64,000 nucleotides of DNA, taken from Dyadobacter chenhuakuii. GTDB taxonomy: Bacteria; Bacteroidota; Bacteroidia; Cytophagales; Spirosomataceae. Of the stretch, positions 47,146 through 56,765 are shown one piece after another; the first letter of the stretch is position 1; each line of letters starts with the position of its first letter. A program made the position numbers and the translations under genes. Location of the stretch: assembly GCF_023821985.2 (NCBI RefSeq), contig NZ_CP098805.1, positions 4,092,001 to 4,156,000 on the forward strand. Reading direction: 5' to 3'. The notes below the pieces were generated by a model. The model did no database searches. It was not told where the DNA came from and worked only from the letters and a program-made list of their open reading frames with translations.

Positions 47146-47664
47146 ATGAATTCAGTTATTTCGTTTTTCTATTTCCTGTCATTCCTGACTGTCCTCAGCG
47201 CAGTAATGGTGGTTGTTTCGCGCAACCCGATCCACAGCGTCCTGTATCTGATCCTGACGTTCTTTACGCTCTCAGGACATTACATCCTGCTTAATGCGCA
47301 GTTTCTGGCGGCTGTTAACATTATCGTCTATGCGGGAGCAATCATGGTTCTCTTCCTCTTCGTGATCATGTTCTTGAATATGAAACAGGACAATGAAGAG
47401 TCTAAAACCAACTTAACCAAAATTGCGGCTACAATTGTCGGCGGAACTGTATTTGTGATCCTTTTCGGGGCATATCGCAAAAGCATTATCCCAGGATTTG
47501 ATCCTCAGCAGTTTGATTCACAAATCGGGATGATCGAAAACCTTGGACATTTACTTTTCAGGGATTATCTGCTTCCATTTGAGTTGGTTTCCATTCTCCT
47601 TTTAGTAGCGATGGTGGGTGCGGTGATGTTGGGTAAAAGAGAAATTGGCGAAAGACATTTCTAA
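47146..47664 (+). CDS. nuoJ: Complex I subunit J
   Basis: 172 residues with five membrane helices. NPIHSVLYLILTFFTLSGHYILL and IVYAGAIMVLFLFVIMFLN are the family segments. It is the last nuo gene here: nuoK, L, M and N do not follow. A 23-bp-stem terminator begins 18 nt after the stop. Confidence 0.93.
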   Translation: MNSVISFFYFLSFLTVLSAVMVVVSRNPIHSVLYLILTFFTLSGHYILLNAQFLAAVNIIVYAGAIMVLFLFVIMFLNMKQDNEESKTNLTKIAATIVGGTVFVILFGAYRKSIIPGFDPQQFDSQIGMIENLGHLLFRDYLLPFELVSILLLVAMVGAVMLGKREIGERHF

Positions 47665-47682
47665 GCAATACTTGCTTCATTA

Positions 47683-47732
47683 ATAAAAGAAAAAAGGAAA
47701 TGCTCGGTCGAGCATTTCCTTTTTTCTTTTAT
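47683..47732. terminator. Near-perfect 50-base hairpin terminator between nuoJ and gcvP
   Basis: A 23-bp fully paired stem with loop GGTC (47706-47709). The GC core is GGAAATGCTC against GAGCATTTCC. A-rich left and T-rich right arms make it work in both directions, for the rightward nuo operon and the convergent gcvP. Confidence 0.88.
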
Positions 47733-47753
47733 GATCAAAAATAAATCCTTTGA

Positions 47754-47883
47754 TCTCCAGGATAAATCTTTTGTTATCCCCAGGATAAATCCTGGGGCAA
47801 AGTATAGATTGCCGCTATGCGGCTTGTAAGATGCCAGCCGGGTCACCGGCGACCCATATTTCGCCCAGGATTTTAATCCTGGG
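47754..47883. repeat. Compound palindromic repeat with four hairpins (REP-like)
   Basis: Four hairpins in series: CCCCAGGAT/ATCCTGGGG at 47778-47797, GCCGC/GCGGC at 47811-47823, GCCGG/CCGGC at 47837-47850, and CCCAGGATT/AATCCTGGG at 47864-47883. A partial CCAGGATAAATC precedes them at 47757-47768. Similar outer palindromes flank two small hairpins. It lies in the 247-base gap between nuoJ and gcvP and holds no ORF. I recall such elements dispersed in Bacteroidota genomes. Confidence 0.65.
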
Positions 47884-47911
47884 AAAAAGGGCTAGCTATA
47901 ATATTTATCGC

Positions 47912-50806
47912 TCAATTGGCTTCAACTTCTGCATAAGCTTCAACAGGGATGCAAGAGCAGATCAGATTGCGATCTCCATAAGCGCTGTCGACTCGGCTTA
48001 CACTTGGCCAGAACTTATTAAAACGTAAATGCGGCAATGGGAATGCTGCTTTTTCGCGGCTGTAAGATCTGTTCCAATTTTCACTTAAAAGGATCCGGGA
48101 CGTATGCGGCGCATTTTTAAGCACATTATCCGTGCGATCTGCAACACCATCCTGAATCTCCCGAATTTCATTTCTGATCGCAATCATTGTGTCACAAAAA
48201 CGATCCAGTTCAGCCTTCGATTCAGATTCCGTCGGTTCGATCATCAATGTTCCTGCAACAGGGAATGACAATGTTGGCGCGTGGAACCCGTAATCCATCA
48301 GACGTTTCGCCAGATCTTCCGCTTCCACACCAGCCGCTTTGAAAGACCGGCAATCCAGGATCATTTCATGTGCGCAGCGACCGTTTGTGCCTGTATAAAG
48401 CACATCGTAATGTCCGCTCAGGCGCTCTTTGATATAATTGGCATTCAGAATGGCATATTTGGTTGCATTCGTTAGTCCCGCCTCTCCCATCATGGCAATG
48501 TATGCGTAGGAAATGGTCAGGATGCTGGCGCTTCCGTAAGGTGCGGCAGAAACGGCTCCTGCTTCGCCTGCTGGCAAATGCTCTGGCTGCGTGCTGAAAT
48601 TAACGTGACTTGGAAGGAAAGGCATCAAATGTTCAGCCACACCAATCGGGCCAACGCCGGGTCCGCCACCACCGTGAGGGATACAGAATGTTTTATGCAG
48701 ATTCAGATGGCAAACATCAGCGCCAATGGTTGCCGGACTGGTAAGCCCAACCTGCGCATTCATATTGGCACCATCCATATAAACCTGACCGCCAAACGAA
48801 TGGATCATTTCGCAAATTTCAATGATACTCTCCTCATATACACCGTGTGTTGAAGGATAAGTGACCATTAAGCAAGAAAGCTCGTCTTTATATTGCTCCG
48901 CTTTCGCTCTCAAATCGGCTACATCAATGTTTCCTCTTTCGTCACATTTGGTAACCACCACTTTCATTCCTGCCATTACAGCCGATGCAGGGTTGGTGCC
49001 GTGAGCCGAAGAAGGGATTAATGCAACATTCCGGTGCACGTCGCCACGACTTTCATGATAAGCACGAATCGCCATTAAGCCGGCATACTCGCCTTGTGCG
49101 CCCGAATTAGGCTGGAATGACATTGCTGCAAATCCGGTGATTTCGCAAAGCCAGATATTCAGCTCGCTTACCAGCTGCGCATAACCACCAACCTGATTGG
49201 TAGGAGCGAACGGGTGGATCGCACCAAATTCCGGCCAGGTCAACGGGATCATTTCAGCCGTTGCATTCAGTTTCATGGTACAGCTGCCCAACGAAATCAT
49301 GGAATGCACCAGTGATAAATCTTTATTTTCAAGTGATTTCAAGTAACGCAGCATTTCGTGCTCGGTATGATGCGTATTGAAAACAAGATGTGTCAGATAT
49401 TCGGATGTGCGGGCAAGATTTGCTGGCAGATCCAGTTCAAGTTCTTCATCAATTACCATTTCACCCTGGAAGCCAGAAACTTCGGCAAACACATTCAATA
49501 GCGAAATGACATCGTCAAAGGTTTTGGCCTCATCAAATGAAACCGAAACGCTTTCCTCACCATTGTATTTGAGGTTAATGCCCCACTTCACCGCGGTTTC
49601 ACGCAGTTTTCTGGTCAAACCAGTCTTAACCGTGACTGTATCAAAGTAATGTTCAGTTACGACTTCGTAATGGAACTGCTTGATGGTGTCAACAAAAAGT
49701 TTTGTAAGTCCGTGAACGCGGGCGGCAATGTTCTTGATGCCTTCCGGTCCGTGATAAACGGAGTAAGCACCTGCAATCACTGCCAAAAGAACTTGTGCAG
49801 TGCAAATATTGGAAGTTGCCTTTTCCCGACGGATGTGTTGTTCCCGGGTCTGCAAAGCCATGCGCAACGCACGATTCCCTTCCGTATCCACAGAAACACC
49901 GATAATCCGGCCTGGTATATGTCTTTTGAATGAATCTTTCGTTGCGAAATAAGCCGCGTGCGGGCCGCCGTAACCCATAGGAACGCCAAATCGCTGCGAG
50001 GAACCCACAACCACATCCGCTCCCATTTCGCCTGGTGATTTCAGCAATGTTAATGCAAGTAAATCAGCAGCCACAGCAACCGAAAGTCCTTGCTCATGCG
50101 CAGAGGCGATAAAGTCTGTGTAATCAATGACTTCACCATTGGTTGCCGGATATTGGACTAGCACACCGTATAAATTCTCGTCTGTAAGATCCACGGTTGC
50201 GTGGTTTCCTACGATAACGTCAATGCCAATGGGCTTCGCTCTCGTATGAATCAGGTCAATGGTTTGCGGATGGCAAAGTTCCGACACGAAAAATGTGTTT
50301 GCTTTTTTACGTGATGCCGGACGCAGGCTGTGCAGCATGGTCATTGCCTCCGCAGCCGCCGTCGCTTCATCCAGAAGCGAAGCATTTGCTATCTCCATTC
50401 CTGTCAAATCCGTAATCACGGTCTGGAAGTTCAATAGCATTTCGAGCCTGCCTTGTGCGATTTCGGCTTGGTAAGGCGTGTAAGCCGTGTACCAGGCTGG
50501 ATTTTCCAGAATGTTCCGCAGAATTACATTAGGCGTAATGGTGTCGTAATAACCTGTTCCGATGTATGATTTCAAAACAGCATTTTTGCTTGCGATCTTC
50601 CGGATACCCTGCAAAAATTCCTGCTCGGTTTTCGGTCTTGGCAAGTTCAACGGCTTTTGCAATCTGATGGCCGGAGGAAGTGTCTGGTCAATCAATTCAT
50701 CCAGAGATGCGGCTCCAATCGTGCTCAGCATTTCCTGCAACTCCTGCGCATCTTTACCGTGGTGACGGTTTTCAAATTTATCCTGGTTCCGAAGATTAAT
50801 TTTCAT
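47912..50806 (-). CDS. gcvP: Glycine dehydrogenase (decarboxylating), P protein
   Basis: 964 residues, the fused single-chain form. The N-terminal half begins near [17 protein letters not shown] and contains [20 protein letters not shown]. The C-terminal half carries [20 protein letters not shown], with the PLP lysine and the glycine-rich loop, and [11 protein letters not shown]. It decarboxylates glycine in the glycine cleavage system and passes the methylamine to the H protein. gcvH and gcvT are not adjacent. A TACTTTTG element at 50850-50857 may be its promoter. Confidence 0.95.
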   Translation of the reverse strand: MKINLRNQDKFENRHHGKDAQELQEMLSTIGAASLDELIDQTLPPAIRLQKPLNLPRPKTEQEFLQGIRKIASKNAVLKSYIGTGYYDTITPNVILRNILENPAWYTAYTPYQAEIAQGRLEMLLNFQTVITDLTGMEIANASLLDEATAAAEAMTMLHSLRPASRKKANTFFVSELCHPQTIDLIHTRAKPIGIDVIVGNHATVDLTDENLYGVLVQYPATNGEVIDYTDFIASAHEQGLSVAVAADLLALTLLKSPGEMGADVVVGSSQRFGVPMGYGGPHAAYFATKDSFKRHIPGRIIGVSVDTEGNRALRMALQTREQHIRREKATSNICTAQVLLAVIAGAYSVYHGPEGIKNIAARVHGLTKLFVDTIKQFHYEVVTEHYFDTVTVKTGLTRKLRETAVKWGINLKYNGEESVSVSFDEAKTFDDVISLLNVFAEVSGFQGEMVIDEELELDLPANLARTSEYLTHLVFNTHHTEHEMLRYLKSLENKDLSLVHSMISLGSCTMKLNATAEMIPLTWPEFGAIHPFAPTNQVGGYAQLVSELNIWLCEITGFAAMSFQPNSGAQGEYAGLMAIRAYHESRGDVHRNVALIPSSAHGTNPASAVMAGMKVVVTKCDERGNIDVADLRAKAEQYKDELSCLMVTYPSTHGVYEESIIEICEMIHSFGGQVYMDGANMNAQVGLTSPATIGADVCHLNLHKTFCIPHGGGGPGVGPIGVAEHLMPFLPSHVNFSTQPEHLPAGEAGAVSAAPYGSASILTISYAYIAMMGEAGLTNATKYAILNANYIKERLSGHYDVLYTGTNGRCAHEMILDCRSFKAAGVEAEDLAKRLMDYGFHAPTLSFPVAGTLMIEPTESESKAELDRFCDTMIAIRNEIREIQDGVADRTDNVLKNAPHTSRILLSENWNRSYSREKAAFPLPHLRFNKFWPSVSRVDSAYGDRNLICSCIPVEAYAEVEAN

Positions 50807-50849
50807 TCAACTTGGGCTGACAACGTCAATATTAGATGGTTTTAAAAGA

Positions 50850-50857
50850 CAAAAGTA
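50850..50857 (-). promoter_or_regulatory. -7 element TACTTTTG, candidate gcvP promoter
   Basis: CAAAAGTA on the plus strand reads TACTTTTG leftward, 43 nt before the gcvP ATG. No clear -33 match is seen. Confidence 0.35.
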
Positions 50858-50937
50858 AGCAAATCCAATCGAATCTTTTAGAGAATGATGGCCCTGCTTA
50901 CTCTTGATTATATGCAATTTTTGATGCAATTCGAATG

Positions 50938-51150
50938 TCAATGATTGGGACAGCCGCAATCCGTTTTCCGCTTGAATATTCCCAGGAATTTCTTGGATTT
51001 CGGCTTTTTATAACCCTTATACTTTTTCTTTTTGCCTAAAAGCTCTGTCTTCGCGCTGGCTGGCTTTGCATTAACTGTGCTGACACCAGATATTCCGCAG
51101 ATCAATGCGAGTACGAGAAATAAGGAAGCAAATTTTGTCATCATATTCAT
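50938..51150 (-). CDS. Small secreted cationic protein
   Basis: 70 residues. The signal peptide is MNMMTKFASLFLVLALICGI, cleaved near NAKPA. The mature part is short and very basic (GKKKKYKGYKKPKSKKFLGI) and ends KTDCGCPNH, with a CGC pair that could bind metal or form a disulfide. I do not recognise a family. It stands alone between gcvP and the phosphoesterase. The strong signal peptide and a clean stop support a real gene. Confidence 0.65.
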   Translation of the reverse strand: MNMMTKFASLFLVLALICGISGVSTVNAKPASAKTELLGKKKKYKGYKKPKSKKFLGIFKRKTDCGCPNH

Positions 51151-51238
51151 TTTTAGGATTACAGAACCTCATATACTCAACGCATTTAGGCTGTTATCCT
51201 ATATAACTGATCCAACCCAATTACAAGTTCCCTAAATA

Positions 51239-52495
51239 TTACGCCCTAACCAACTCAATGATAGCGATTTCAGGCAAAATACCCACACGGCCCGGATAAC
51301 CCAAATAGCCAAAACCACGATTTACATACAAATGCTGGTCGTTTTCGGTGTATAACCCTGCCCATTGTTTGTATCTGTATTGCACCGGGCTCCATTTTAA
51401 TCCAGCGATCTCTACCCCAAACTGCATGCCGTGCGTATGACCGGCCAGTGCAAGATCAATATCCTTGTATTTGGGTAAAACCTGCGCTTGCCAATGGCTC
51501 GGATCATGTGAAAGCAATATTTTGACAGGAAAATCCTCCGTATGCTGATAAGCCTTTTGCAGGTTACCGTATTTGGCAAAATTCCCCGCACCCCAGTTTT
51601 GAATGCCTATCAAGCCGATTTCCTCTCCATCGACGCGGATAGCACGGTTTTCGTCCAGCATTAAATTCCAGCCCAGCAACTGATGGGCTTTTCTCAGATC
51701 CGCCAGATTGCTCGTTTTGGCTTCCACGCTCGGCCATTGGAAATAATCACCATAGTCGTGGTTGCCCAAAACCGAATGCACACCCAGCGGAGCCTTTATC
51801 TTATTAAAAATATCAATGTATTCCCGCACTTCCAGCGCGCGGTCATTCACAAGATCGCCGGTGAAAAACGCGATATCCGGCTTCTCCTTCATCAACATTT
51901 CCACGCCTCCTTTCACAGCTGTTCTGTTGAAAAAGCTTCCTGAATGAATGTCGGATAATTGGGCGATCTTAATGCCGTCAAATGCTTTGGGAAGATTTTT
52001 AAGTGGGATACGGACTCGGCGGATGCGGTAATCATGCGCCCCGGAGATGATCCCGTAAGCAAATGTGCCCATCAGGCCAGCTCCCGCCACCATCGCCGTA
52101 GTCGCCAAAAATTGGGAACGCGGAATGGCCGGCTCACCGGTTGCAGGCGGAACAGGCGCCGCCGATGGAAAGAAAAAGCTGGCTATCCATTGTAAAAAAC
52201 GACGGATGTCGTCCAGGAACAAAAGGAGAACGGCCAGCAGTTTGGACAAATAAGGAATGGCAATAAATGCGACAACAAATGTTCGCGTAGTGCTTTTGAA
52301 ATAGTCCGGCGGAAGAAGCTGCATCGAAATGTAGGCTCCTAATGTGGCTGCGGTGAAAATCCAGTAAGTTCCTCCGATCCAGCGTTGTGTAAGCGGCGTT
52401 AGATTCCGGATCGCAAAGCGCAATCCCTGCCAAACGTACCAATCAATTGCAAAAAGAATGAATGTTAAAAATATAAAAAAGAATGTCCGGTTCAT
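51239..52495 (-). CDS. Membrane-anchored metallophosphoesterase
   Basis: 418 residues. Four hydrophobic helices lie in the first 155 residues. The calcineurin-type domain follows, with its metal ligands in order: QLSDIHSGSF, FFTGDLVNDR, LGNHDYGD, LLSHDPSHW and LAGHTHGMQFG. It resembles the YkuE/YaeI-type phosphoesterases, some of which act on lipids such as UDP-diacylglucosamine, but the substrate is not shown. Divergent from the next small gene. Confidence 0.85.
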   Translation of the reverse strand: MNRTFFFIFLTFILFAIDWYVWQGLRFAIRNLTPLTQRWIGGTYWIFTAATLGAYISMQLLPPDYFKSTTRTFVVAFIAIPYLSKLLAVLLLFLDDIRRFLQWIASFFFPSAAPVPPATGEPAIPRSQFLATTAMVAGAGLMGTFAYGIISGAHDYRIRRVRIPLKNLPKAFDGIKIAQLSDIHSGSFFNRTAVKGGVEMLMKEKPDIAFFTGDLVNDRALEVREYIDIFNKIKAPLGVHSVLGNHDYGDYFQWPSVEAKTSNLADLRKAHQLLGWNLMLDENRAIRVDGEEIGLIGIQNWGAGNFAKYGNLQKAYQHTEDFPVKILLSHDPSHWQAQVLPKYKDIDLALAGHTHGMQFGVEIAGLKWSPVQYRYKQWAGLYTENDQHLYVNRGFGYLGYPGRVGILPEIAIIELVRA

Positions 52496-52537
52496 TTGGG
52501 GTGATTATTATCATATTTCTCGTAACACCGCACAGGA

Positions 52538-52568
52538 TTTTCTCGTTCGGCGACATTTCGTAATTTTG
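52538..52568 (+). promoter_or_regulatory. Promoter candidate TTTT/TAATTTTG
   Basis: TTTT at 52538-52541, a 19-nt spacer, then TAATTTTG at 52561-52568. It would give a very short leader, with the ATG at 52579 only 10 nt after the -7 element and the next ATG at 52591 in frame. Confidence 0.45.
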
Positions 52569-52578
52569 AAACCACTAA

Positions 52579-52812
52579 ATGAAACAAAATATGCCCGAAT
52601 TCGATTTTAAGCGATTTCACATCCGTTCGATGAATGCAGGCTCGGACGAGGATCGCGCGCAGATCAACCAGGAACTGAAAGACCTTTACGCTTCTCTGAA
52701 TGAAGAAGATAAGACGGATTTTAATGAGCAATTACAAAAATTCCTGACTAAGGAGGTAAGCAGGATCAAATCCGATTACGAATCTGTCAACGGGCTGGAC
52801 CGGCCTAACTAA
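52579..52812 (+). CDS. Conserved hypothetical small protein
   Basis: 77 residues from the ATG at 52579, or 73 from the ATG at 52591 (MPEFDFKRFHIRSMN). The sequence is hydrophilic and mostly helical, with DRAQINQELKDLYASLNEED and FNEQLQKFLTKEVSRI, and has no signal or membrane segment. The start at 52591 fits the promoter position better. I do not recognise a function. It ends convergently 12 nt before the YqgE gene. Confidence 0.65.
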   Translation: MKQNMPEFDFKRFHIRSMNAGSDEDRAQINQELKDLYASLNEEDKTDFNEQLQKFLTKEVSRIKSDYESVNGLDRPN

Positions 52813-52824
52813 CCGGATTTCGGC

Positions 52825-53373
52825 TTAATTGAGCCGCGGATCGATGGGATAATGGGCAATAGACCGGTATTCGCCGCCCATATTACGCAGGATTTCCCGC
52901 CAGAAATTTTCTGGTGGAGTTGTAAAAAGAAATTCAGAATCGGTGCTTGAAACAATCCAGGAATCCTGCTTCAATTCCTCATCCAGCTGGCCGCCGCTCC
53001 ATCCGGAGTAGCCGATAAAGAAACGGATATCGTCAGCGTGAAAGGTGTTCAGGTTCAAGAGCATTTTTACCTTGTCAAAGTCTCCTCCCCAAAAAACATT
53101 CGGCATAATTTCCGCCCCACCGGCAACCAGGTCGGGACGTCTGTGAATGAAATGCAGTGTGTTTTTCTCTACGGGTCCGCCCAGATGCAAAGCAATGTCC
53201 TGATAAATGGTTTCGTCCAAAACATCCCCCAGGAAAAGGTCGGTAATCTGGTTCAGTACAAAGCCGAAGCTGCCTTGCTCGTTGTGTTCGCACATCAGAA
53301 TAACGCCTCTTTCAAAATTGGGATCTCCCAGAAACGGTTTGGCAATTAACAGACTTCCTTTTGAAATTTTCAT
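52825..53373 (-). CDS. YqgE/AlgH family protein
   Basis: 182 residues from the ATG at 53373 (MKISKGSLLIAKPFLGDPNF), which is the usual YqgE start; an ATG 7 codons upstream adds untypical residues. The conserved parts are RGVILMCEHNEQGSFGFVLN and FFIGYSGWSGGQLDEEL, both characteristic of the family. The function is unknown; AlgH of Pseudomonas was linked to alginate control. Short gap to the divergent gamma-carbonic anhydrase gene. Confidence 0.9.
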   Translation of the reverse strand: MKISKGSLLIAKPFLGDPNFERGVILMCEHNEQGSFGFVLNQITDLFLGDVLDETIYQDIALHLGGPVEKNTLHFIHRRPDLVAGGAEIMPNVFWGGDFDKVKMLLNLNTFHADDIRFFIGYSGWSGGQLDEELKQDSWIVSSTDSEFLFTTPPENFWREILRNMGGEYRSIAHYPIDPRLN

Positions 53374-53504
53374 GGTTGATGGCATAGTGGGCATGACTTA
53401 AAGATCAAAAACGTAATATATTTAATTTTTGGCAACAATTTTGTCCCGATTTAACAAAAGGAAGATTCGTTTACCTATTTTACACAAATCGAAAAAAGAA
53501 AAAT

Positions 53505-54032
53505 ATGCCGTATATAAAATCTGTGCGAGGCTTTAATCCCACTTTCGGGAAAGCGTGCTGGCTTGCTGAAAACGCAACTGTTGTAGGTGATGTGGTGATG
53601 GGCAGCCATTGCACGGTTTGGTTTAATGCTGTGGTGCGCGGCGATGTGAACAGCATTCGGATTGGTGATTATTCCAATATTCAGGATGGCGCTGTGATTC
53701 ACTGTACTTATCAGCGTTTTGCGACCACTATTGGCAGTTATGTGTCGGTTGCGCACAATGCAATTGTACACGGATGCACGATTGAGGATCACGTGCTGAT
53801 CGGGATGGGCGCCATTGTAATGGATGGGGCTGTGATCGGCACCGGGTCCATTGTTGCTGCCGGCGCCATTGTCACACAGGGAACAAAAGTCCCACCGGGG
53901 ACAATTTACGCGGGCAATCCGGCAAAATATCTGAAAGATGTATCCACGGAGCTGAATGCTGCCATTGACCGGACGGCCAATAATTACATTACCTATTCAG
54001 GCTGGTTTAGCGAAGAAGAAGAAGGAAAGTGA
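53505..54032 (+). CDS. Gamma-carbonic anhydrase family protein
   Basis: 175 residues with left-handed beta-helix hexapeptide repeats. The zinc-binding His cluster appears as GAVIHCT followed by VSVAHNAIVHGCTI, giving the three His expected for the family. The GNPAKYLKD end is typical of YrdA-like trimers. Carbonic anhydrase activity is variable in this family, so it is called by family only. Convergent with DedA, separated by 3 bases. Confidence 0.9.
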   Translation: MPYIKSVRGFNPTFGKACWLAENATVVGDVVMGSHCTVWFNAVVRGDVNSIRIGDYSNIQDGAVIHCTYQRFATTIGSYVSVAHNAIVHGCTIEDHVLIGMGAIVMDGAVIGTGSIVAAGAIVTQGTKVPPGTIYAGNPAKYLKDVSTELNAAIDRTANNYITYSGWFSEEEEGK

Positions 54033-54035
54033 GCA

Positions 54036-54665
54036 TTAACCCATTTCCTTTCTTGCATTCAGATATCCTTTGATCACGGTGAATGTAGTGATCGCGAGGA
54101 AGAAAATGATAATGTACTGCACATAATCAACGATCCACGGAAAGCGCTCTCCGAAAAGGTAACCGCCACCCGTTAATGTCCCGATCCAGATTGCGCCGCC
54201 GGCAACATTGTTGATCATAAACGCAGGAACCGTCATTTTTACCAGGCCTGCCAAAATCGGTGCAAAAGTGCGGACGATTGGAAGGAAACGGCTGATAATC
54301 AATGTTCTGCTTCCATATTTATCAAAATATTTCCGCGTTGTTTCAATGTGTTTTTTCTTAAAAAAGAAAGAATCCGGCCGGTTTTCGAACATATCACCGA
54401 AGTATTTTCCGAAAATATATCCAACCAACGAACCTATTACCGCGGCTCCAAACAAACACAGCAGCAAAATTCCAATCGGAACACTCAGTATGCCTGTCCC
54501 GCAAAAAACGCCAGCCAGAAAAACCAGGTAGTCGCCAGGGAGGAAGAAGGCGAAGAACAAACCGTTTTCGGCAAAAACGATGAAAGTTATGACCAGCAGG
54601 CCGCCTGTGCGGATTAACTCTTCGGAATTAAGGATATATTGAAAAAACTCGGTGATTGAATTCAT
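54036..54665 (-). CDS. DedA family membrane protein
   Basis: 209 residues with five hydrophobic segments. Family features are FAENGLFFAFFLPGDYLVFLAG (near the start) and SRFLPIVRTFAPILAGLVKM, with the arginine and FAP motif. DedA proteins belong to the lipid scramblase-like superfamily and support membrane homeostasis, for example undecaprenyl phosphate recycling. The particular role is not told by sequence. Confidence 0.9.
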   Translation of the reverse strand: MNSITEFFQYILNSEELIRTGGLLVITFIVFAENGLFFAFFLPGDYLVFLAGVFCGTGILSVPIGILLLCLFGAAVIGSLVGYIFGKYFGDMFENRPDSFFFKKKHIETTRKYFDKYGSRTLIISRFLPIVRTFAPILAGLVKMTVPAFMINNVAGGAIWIGTLTGGGYLFGERFPWIVDYVQYIIIFFLAITTFTVIKGYLNARKEMG

Positions 54666-54716
54666 AATGCGGATTTAAACGGCTAATCGGAACAGAGGAT
54701 CACAATGCTGCCAAAT

Positions 54717-56627
54717 TTAAGCATTTTCAGATAGTTCAAGCCAGCGCATCTCCTTATCAGCCTGACTTTCGGTTAATTCCTCGATTTGCTTAGACCATTG
54801 TGCTAATTCTGCGTGTGATCCACCAGCGTGCAATTTGGCAACTAAACCCGTTTTCTGCTCTTCCATTTTGGCTATATCAGCTTCCAGCTGCTCCATTTCC
54901 TTCTGTTCTTTGTAGCTCAGCTTGCGCTTTGGCGTTGCAGCTGCAACGGGTGTTGGCGCTACGGGCGCTGCCGTTTCCTTCACAGGTTGAATTACGTGGG
55001 TTGTATTGCTTTTGCCTGCATTGCCTCCCGAAGCTTTTTTCTCAGCTTCCTGTTCGTCCTGATATTCACGCAGCTCCGTATAATTTCCCGGAAAATCACT
55101 AATCTTCCCTTCTCCTTCAAAAACAAAAATGTGCTGTACAAGCCTGTCGAGGAAATATCTGTCGTGGGAAACGATTACCAGGCAGCCTGGGAAGTTTAAT
55201 AAGAACTCTTCCAAAACATTCAAACTCGCAATGTCCAGATCATTCGTAGGCTCATCCAGGATCAGGAAGTTGGGCTGTTTGATCAATATTAAAAGCAGCT
55301 GCAGCCTGCGTTTTTCACCACCGCTTAGTTTTGAGATAAAATCATATTGTTTGGAAGGTGAAAAAAGGAAAGCCTGTAACAAATGTCCGACCGTAACCGT
55401 CTCACCGGTTCCCAGCTGCACCACCTCCGCAACATCTTTAACAATGTCGATCACCCGCTGATTTTCGTTAAAAACGAGATCAGACTGCTTGTAGTAACCA
55501 AACTGAACCGTTTCCCCTTTAACAATCTGACCTTTATCCGGCATTAATTCGCCCGTGATCATGTTCAGGAGCGTCGACTTGCCCATCCCGTTCTGGCCTA
55601 CAATACCAATGCGGTCGCCTTTTCGGAATGTGTATTCAAAGTTTTTAATCAATTGTCTTTCACCAAATCCTTTGCTCACATTTTCGAGCTCGATGATCTT
55701 GCTGCCCAGCCTCGAAGTGCGGACATTCAGTTCCATTTGTGTATCAAACTTCTTCTGGCTTGCCTTCTCCTTTAATTCCTCAAATGCATCCACACGATAT
55801 TTTGCCTTTGTCCCGCGTGCTTTGGGCTGACGGCGGATCCAGTCGAGTTCCTTGCGCATTAAGTTGCGCGCCTTATCAATGCCGGCTGCCTCCATTTCTT
55901 CTCTTTCCGCCTTTTTTTCGAGGAAGTAAGTGTAGTTTCCTTTATATGGATATGCTGAGCCGTGATCTAGTTCAAGCATTTGATTACAAACTGTGTCCAG
56001 GAAATACCGGTCGTGGGTTACGACCAGCAATGTTGTGTTGGACGTATTTAGATAGTTTTCAAGCCATTCCACCGTATCCAGGTCCAAATGGTTGGTAGGC
56101 TCATCCAGGATTAGTAAATCAGGATCTTCCAGCAAGACTTTCGCCATAGCCACACGCTTGCGCTGCCCGCCGGATAATGTTCCGAAAAGATTCTCCGTAT
56201 GGTGAATGCCAAGACGTCCCAGGATTTCCTTGGTCCGGTATTCAAAATCCCAGGCATTAAACTTGTCCATATCCTCCATCACTTCGGCAAGTTCGTCGTG
56301 GTTGTCGGTTTCAATGGCATGCTCGTAGCGCTTAACAACTTGCGCCACAGGATTGTTGGAAGAAAAAATCACGTCAATCACCGAAAGGCTTTCATCAAAA
56401 GCCGGGCTTTGATCCAGGTATCCTACCCGAATATCTTTCCGAATGCTTACTTCTCCCTGATCCGCCGGGATTTTGCCCGTCAGAATGTTCAGAAAAGTGG
56501 TCTTGCCCGTTCCGTTCGTTCCGATGAGCGCAACCTTGTCGCCCCTGCTGATTCCAAAATTGATGTTTTTAAAAAGCCACTGATCGCCAAATGACTTTGC
56601 TATATTTTCTGCTGAAAGGTAATTCAT
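54717..56627 (-). CDS. ABC-F family ATPase (Uup-like)
   Basis: 636 residues, two ABC ATPase domains. The first has GTNGTGKTTFLN, LSGGQRKRVAMAK and LLILDEPTNHLD; the second has GQNGMGKSTLL, LSGGEKRRLQLL and FLILDEPTNDLD. The linker is basic and helical. The C-terminus carries a coiled coil (YKEQKEMEQLEADIAKMEEQ) after an Ala/Pro-rich stretch, which is typical of Uup. It is the second ABC-F in this window and lies about 53 kb from ettA. It probably acts on the ribosome or DNA metabolism. Confidence 0.88.
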   Translation of the reverse strand: MNYLSAENIAKSFGDQWLFKNINFGISRGDKVALIGTNGTGKTTFLNILTGKIPADQGEVSIRKDIRVGYLDQSPAFDESLSVIDVIFSSNNPVAQVVKRYEHAIETDNHDELAEVMEDMDKFNAWDFEYRTKEILGRLGIHHTENLFGTLSGGQRKRVAMAKVLLEDPDLLILDEPTNHLDLDTVEWLENYLNTSNTTLLVVTHDRYFLDTVCNQMLELDHGSAYPYKGNYTYFLEKKAEREEMEAAGIDKARNLMRKELDWIRRQPKARGTKAKYRVDAFEELKEKASQKKFDTQMELNVRTSRLGSKIIELENVSKGFGERQLIKNFEYTFRKGDRIGIVGQNGMGKSTLLNMITGELMPDKGQIVKGETVQFGYYKQSDLVFNENQRVIDIVKDVAEVVQLGTGETVTVGHLLQAFLFSPSKQYDFISKLSGGEKRRLQLLLILIKQPNFLILDEPTNDLDIASLNVLEEFLLNFPGCLVIVSHDRYFLDRLVQHIFVFEGEGKISDFPGNYTELREYQDEQEAEKKASGGNAGKSNTTHVIQPVKETAAPVAPTPVAAATPKRKLSYKEQKEMEQLEADIAKMEEQKTGLVAKLHAGGSHAELAQWSKQIEELTESQADKEMRWLELSENA

Positions 56628-56765
56628 GATCCAAAGTAAAATTCAATTCCTACAAAGGTAGGACAGATCTCAAACAACAAAGAAAAAATTCGTTTTGAAA
56701 GGGTAAATAGCATAATATTGCTCTTTATATTTAGTTATATGGTTCCATAGAACACATTTTAAATC

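Noticed and set aside
47831-48028. 65-residue ORF running from the repeat into the end of gcvP
   Set aside because: Part is repeat DNA and part is antisense to gcvP; no start signal or domain.
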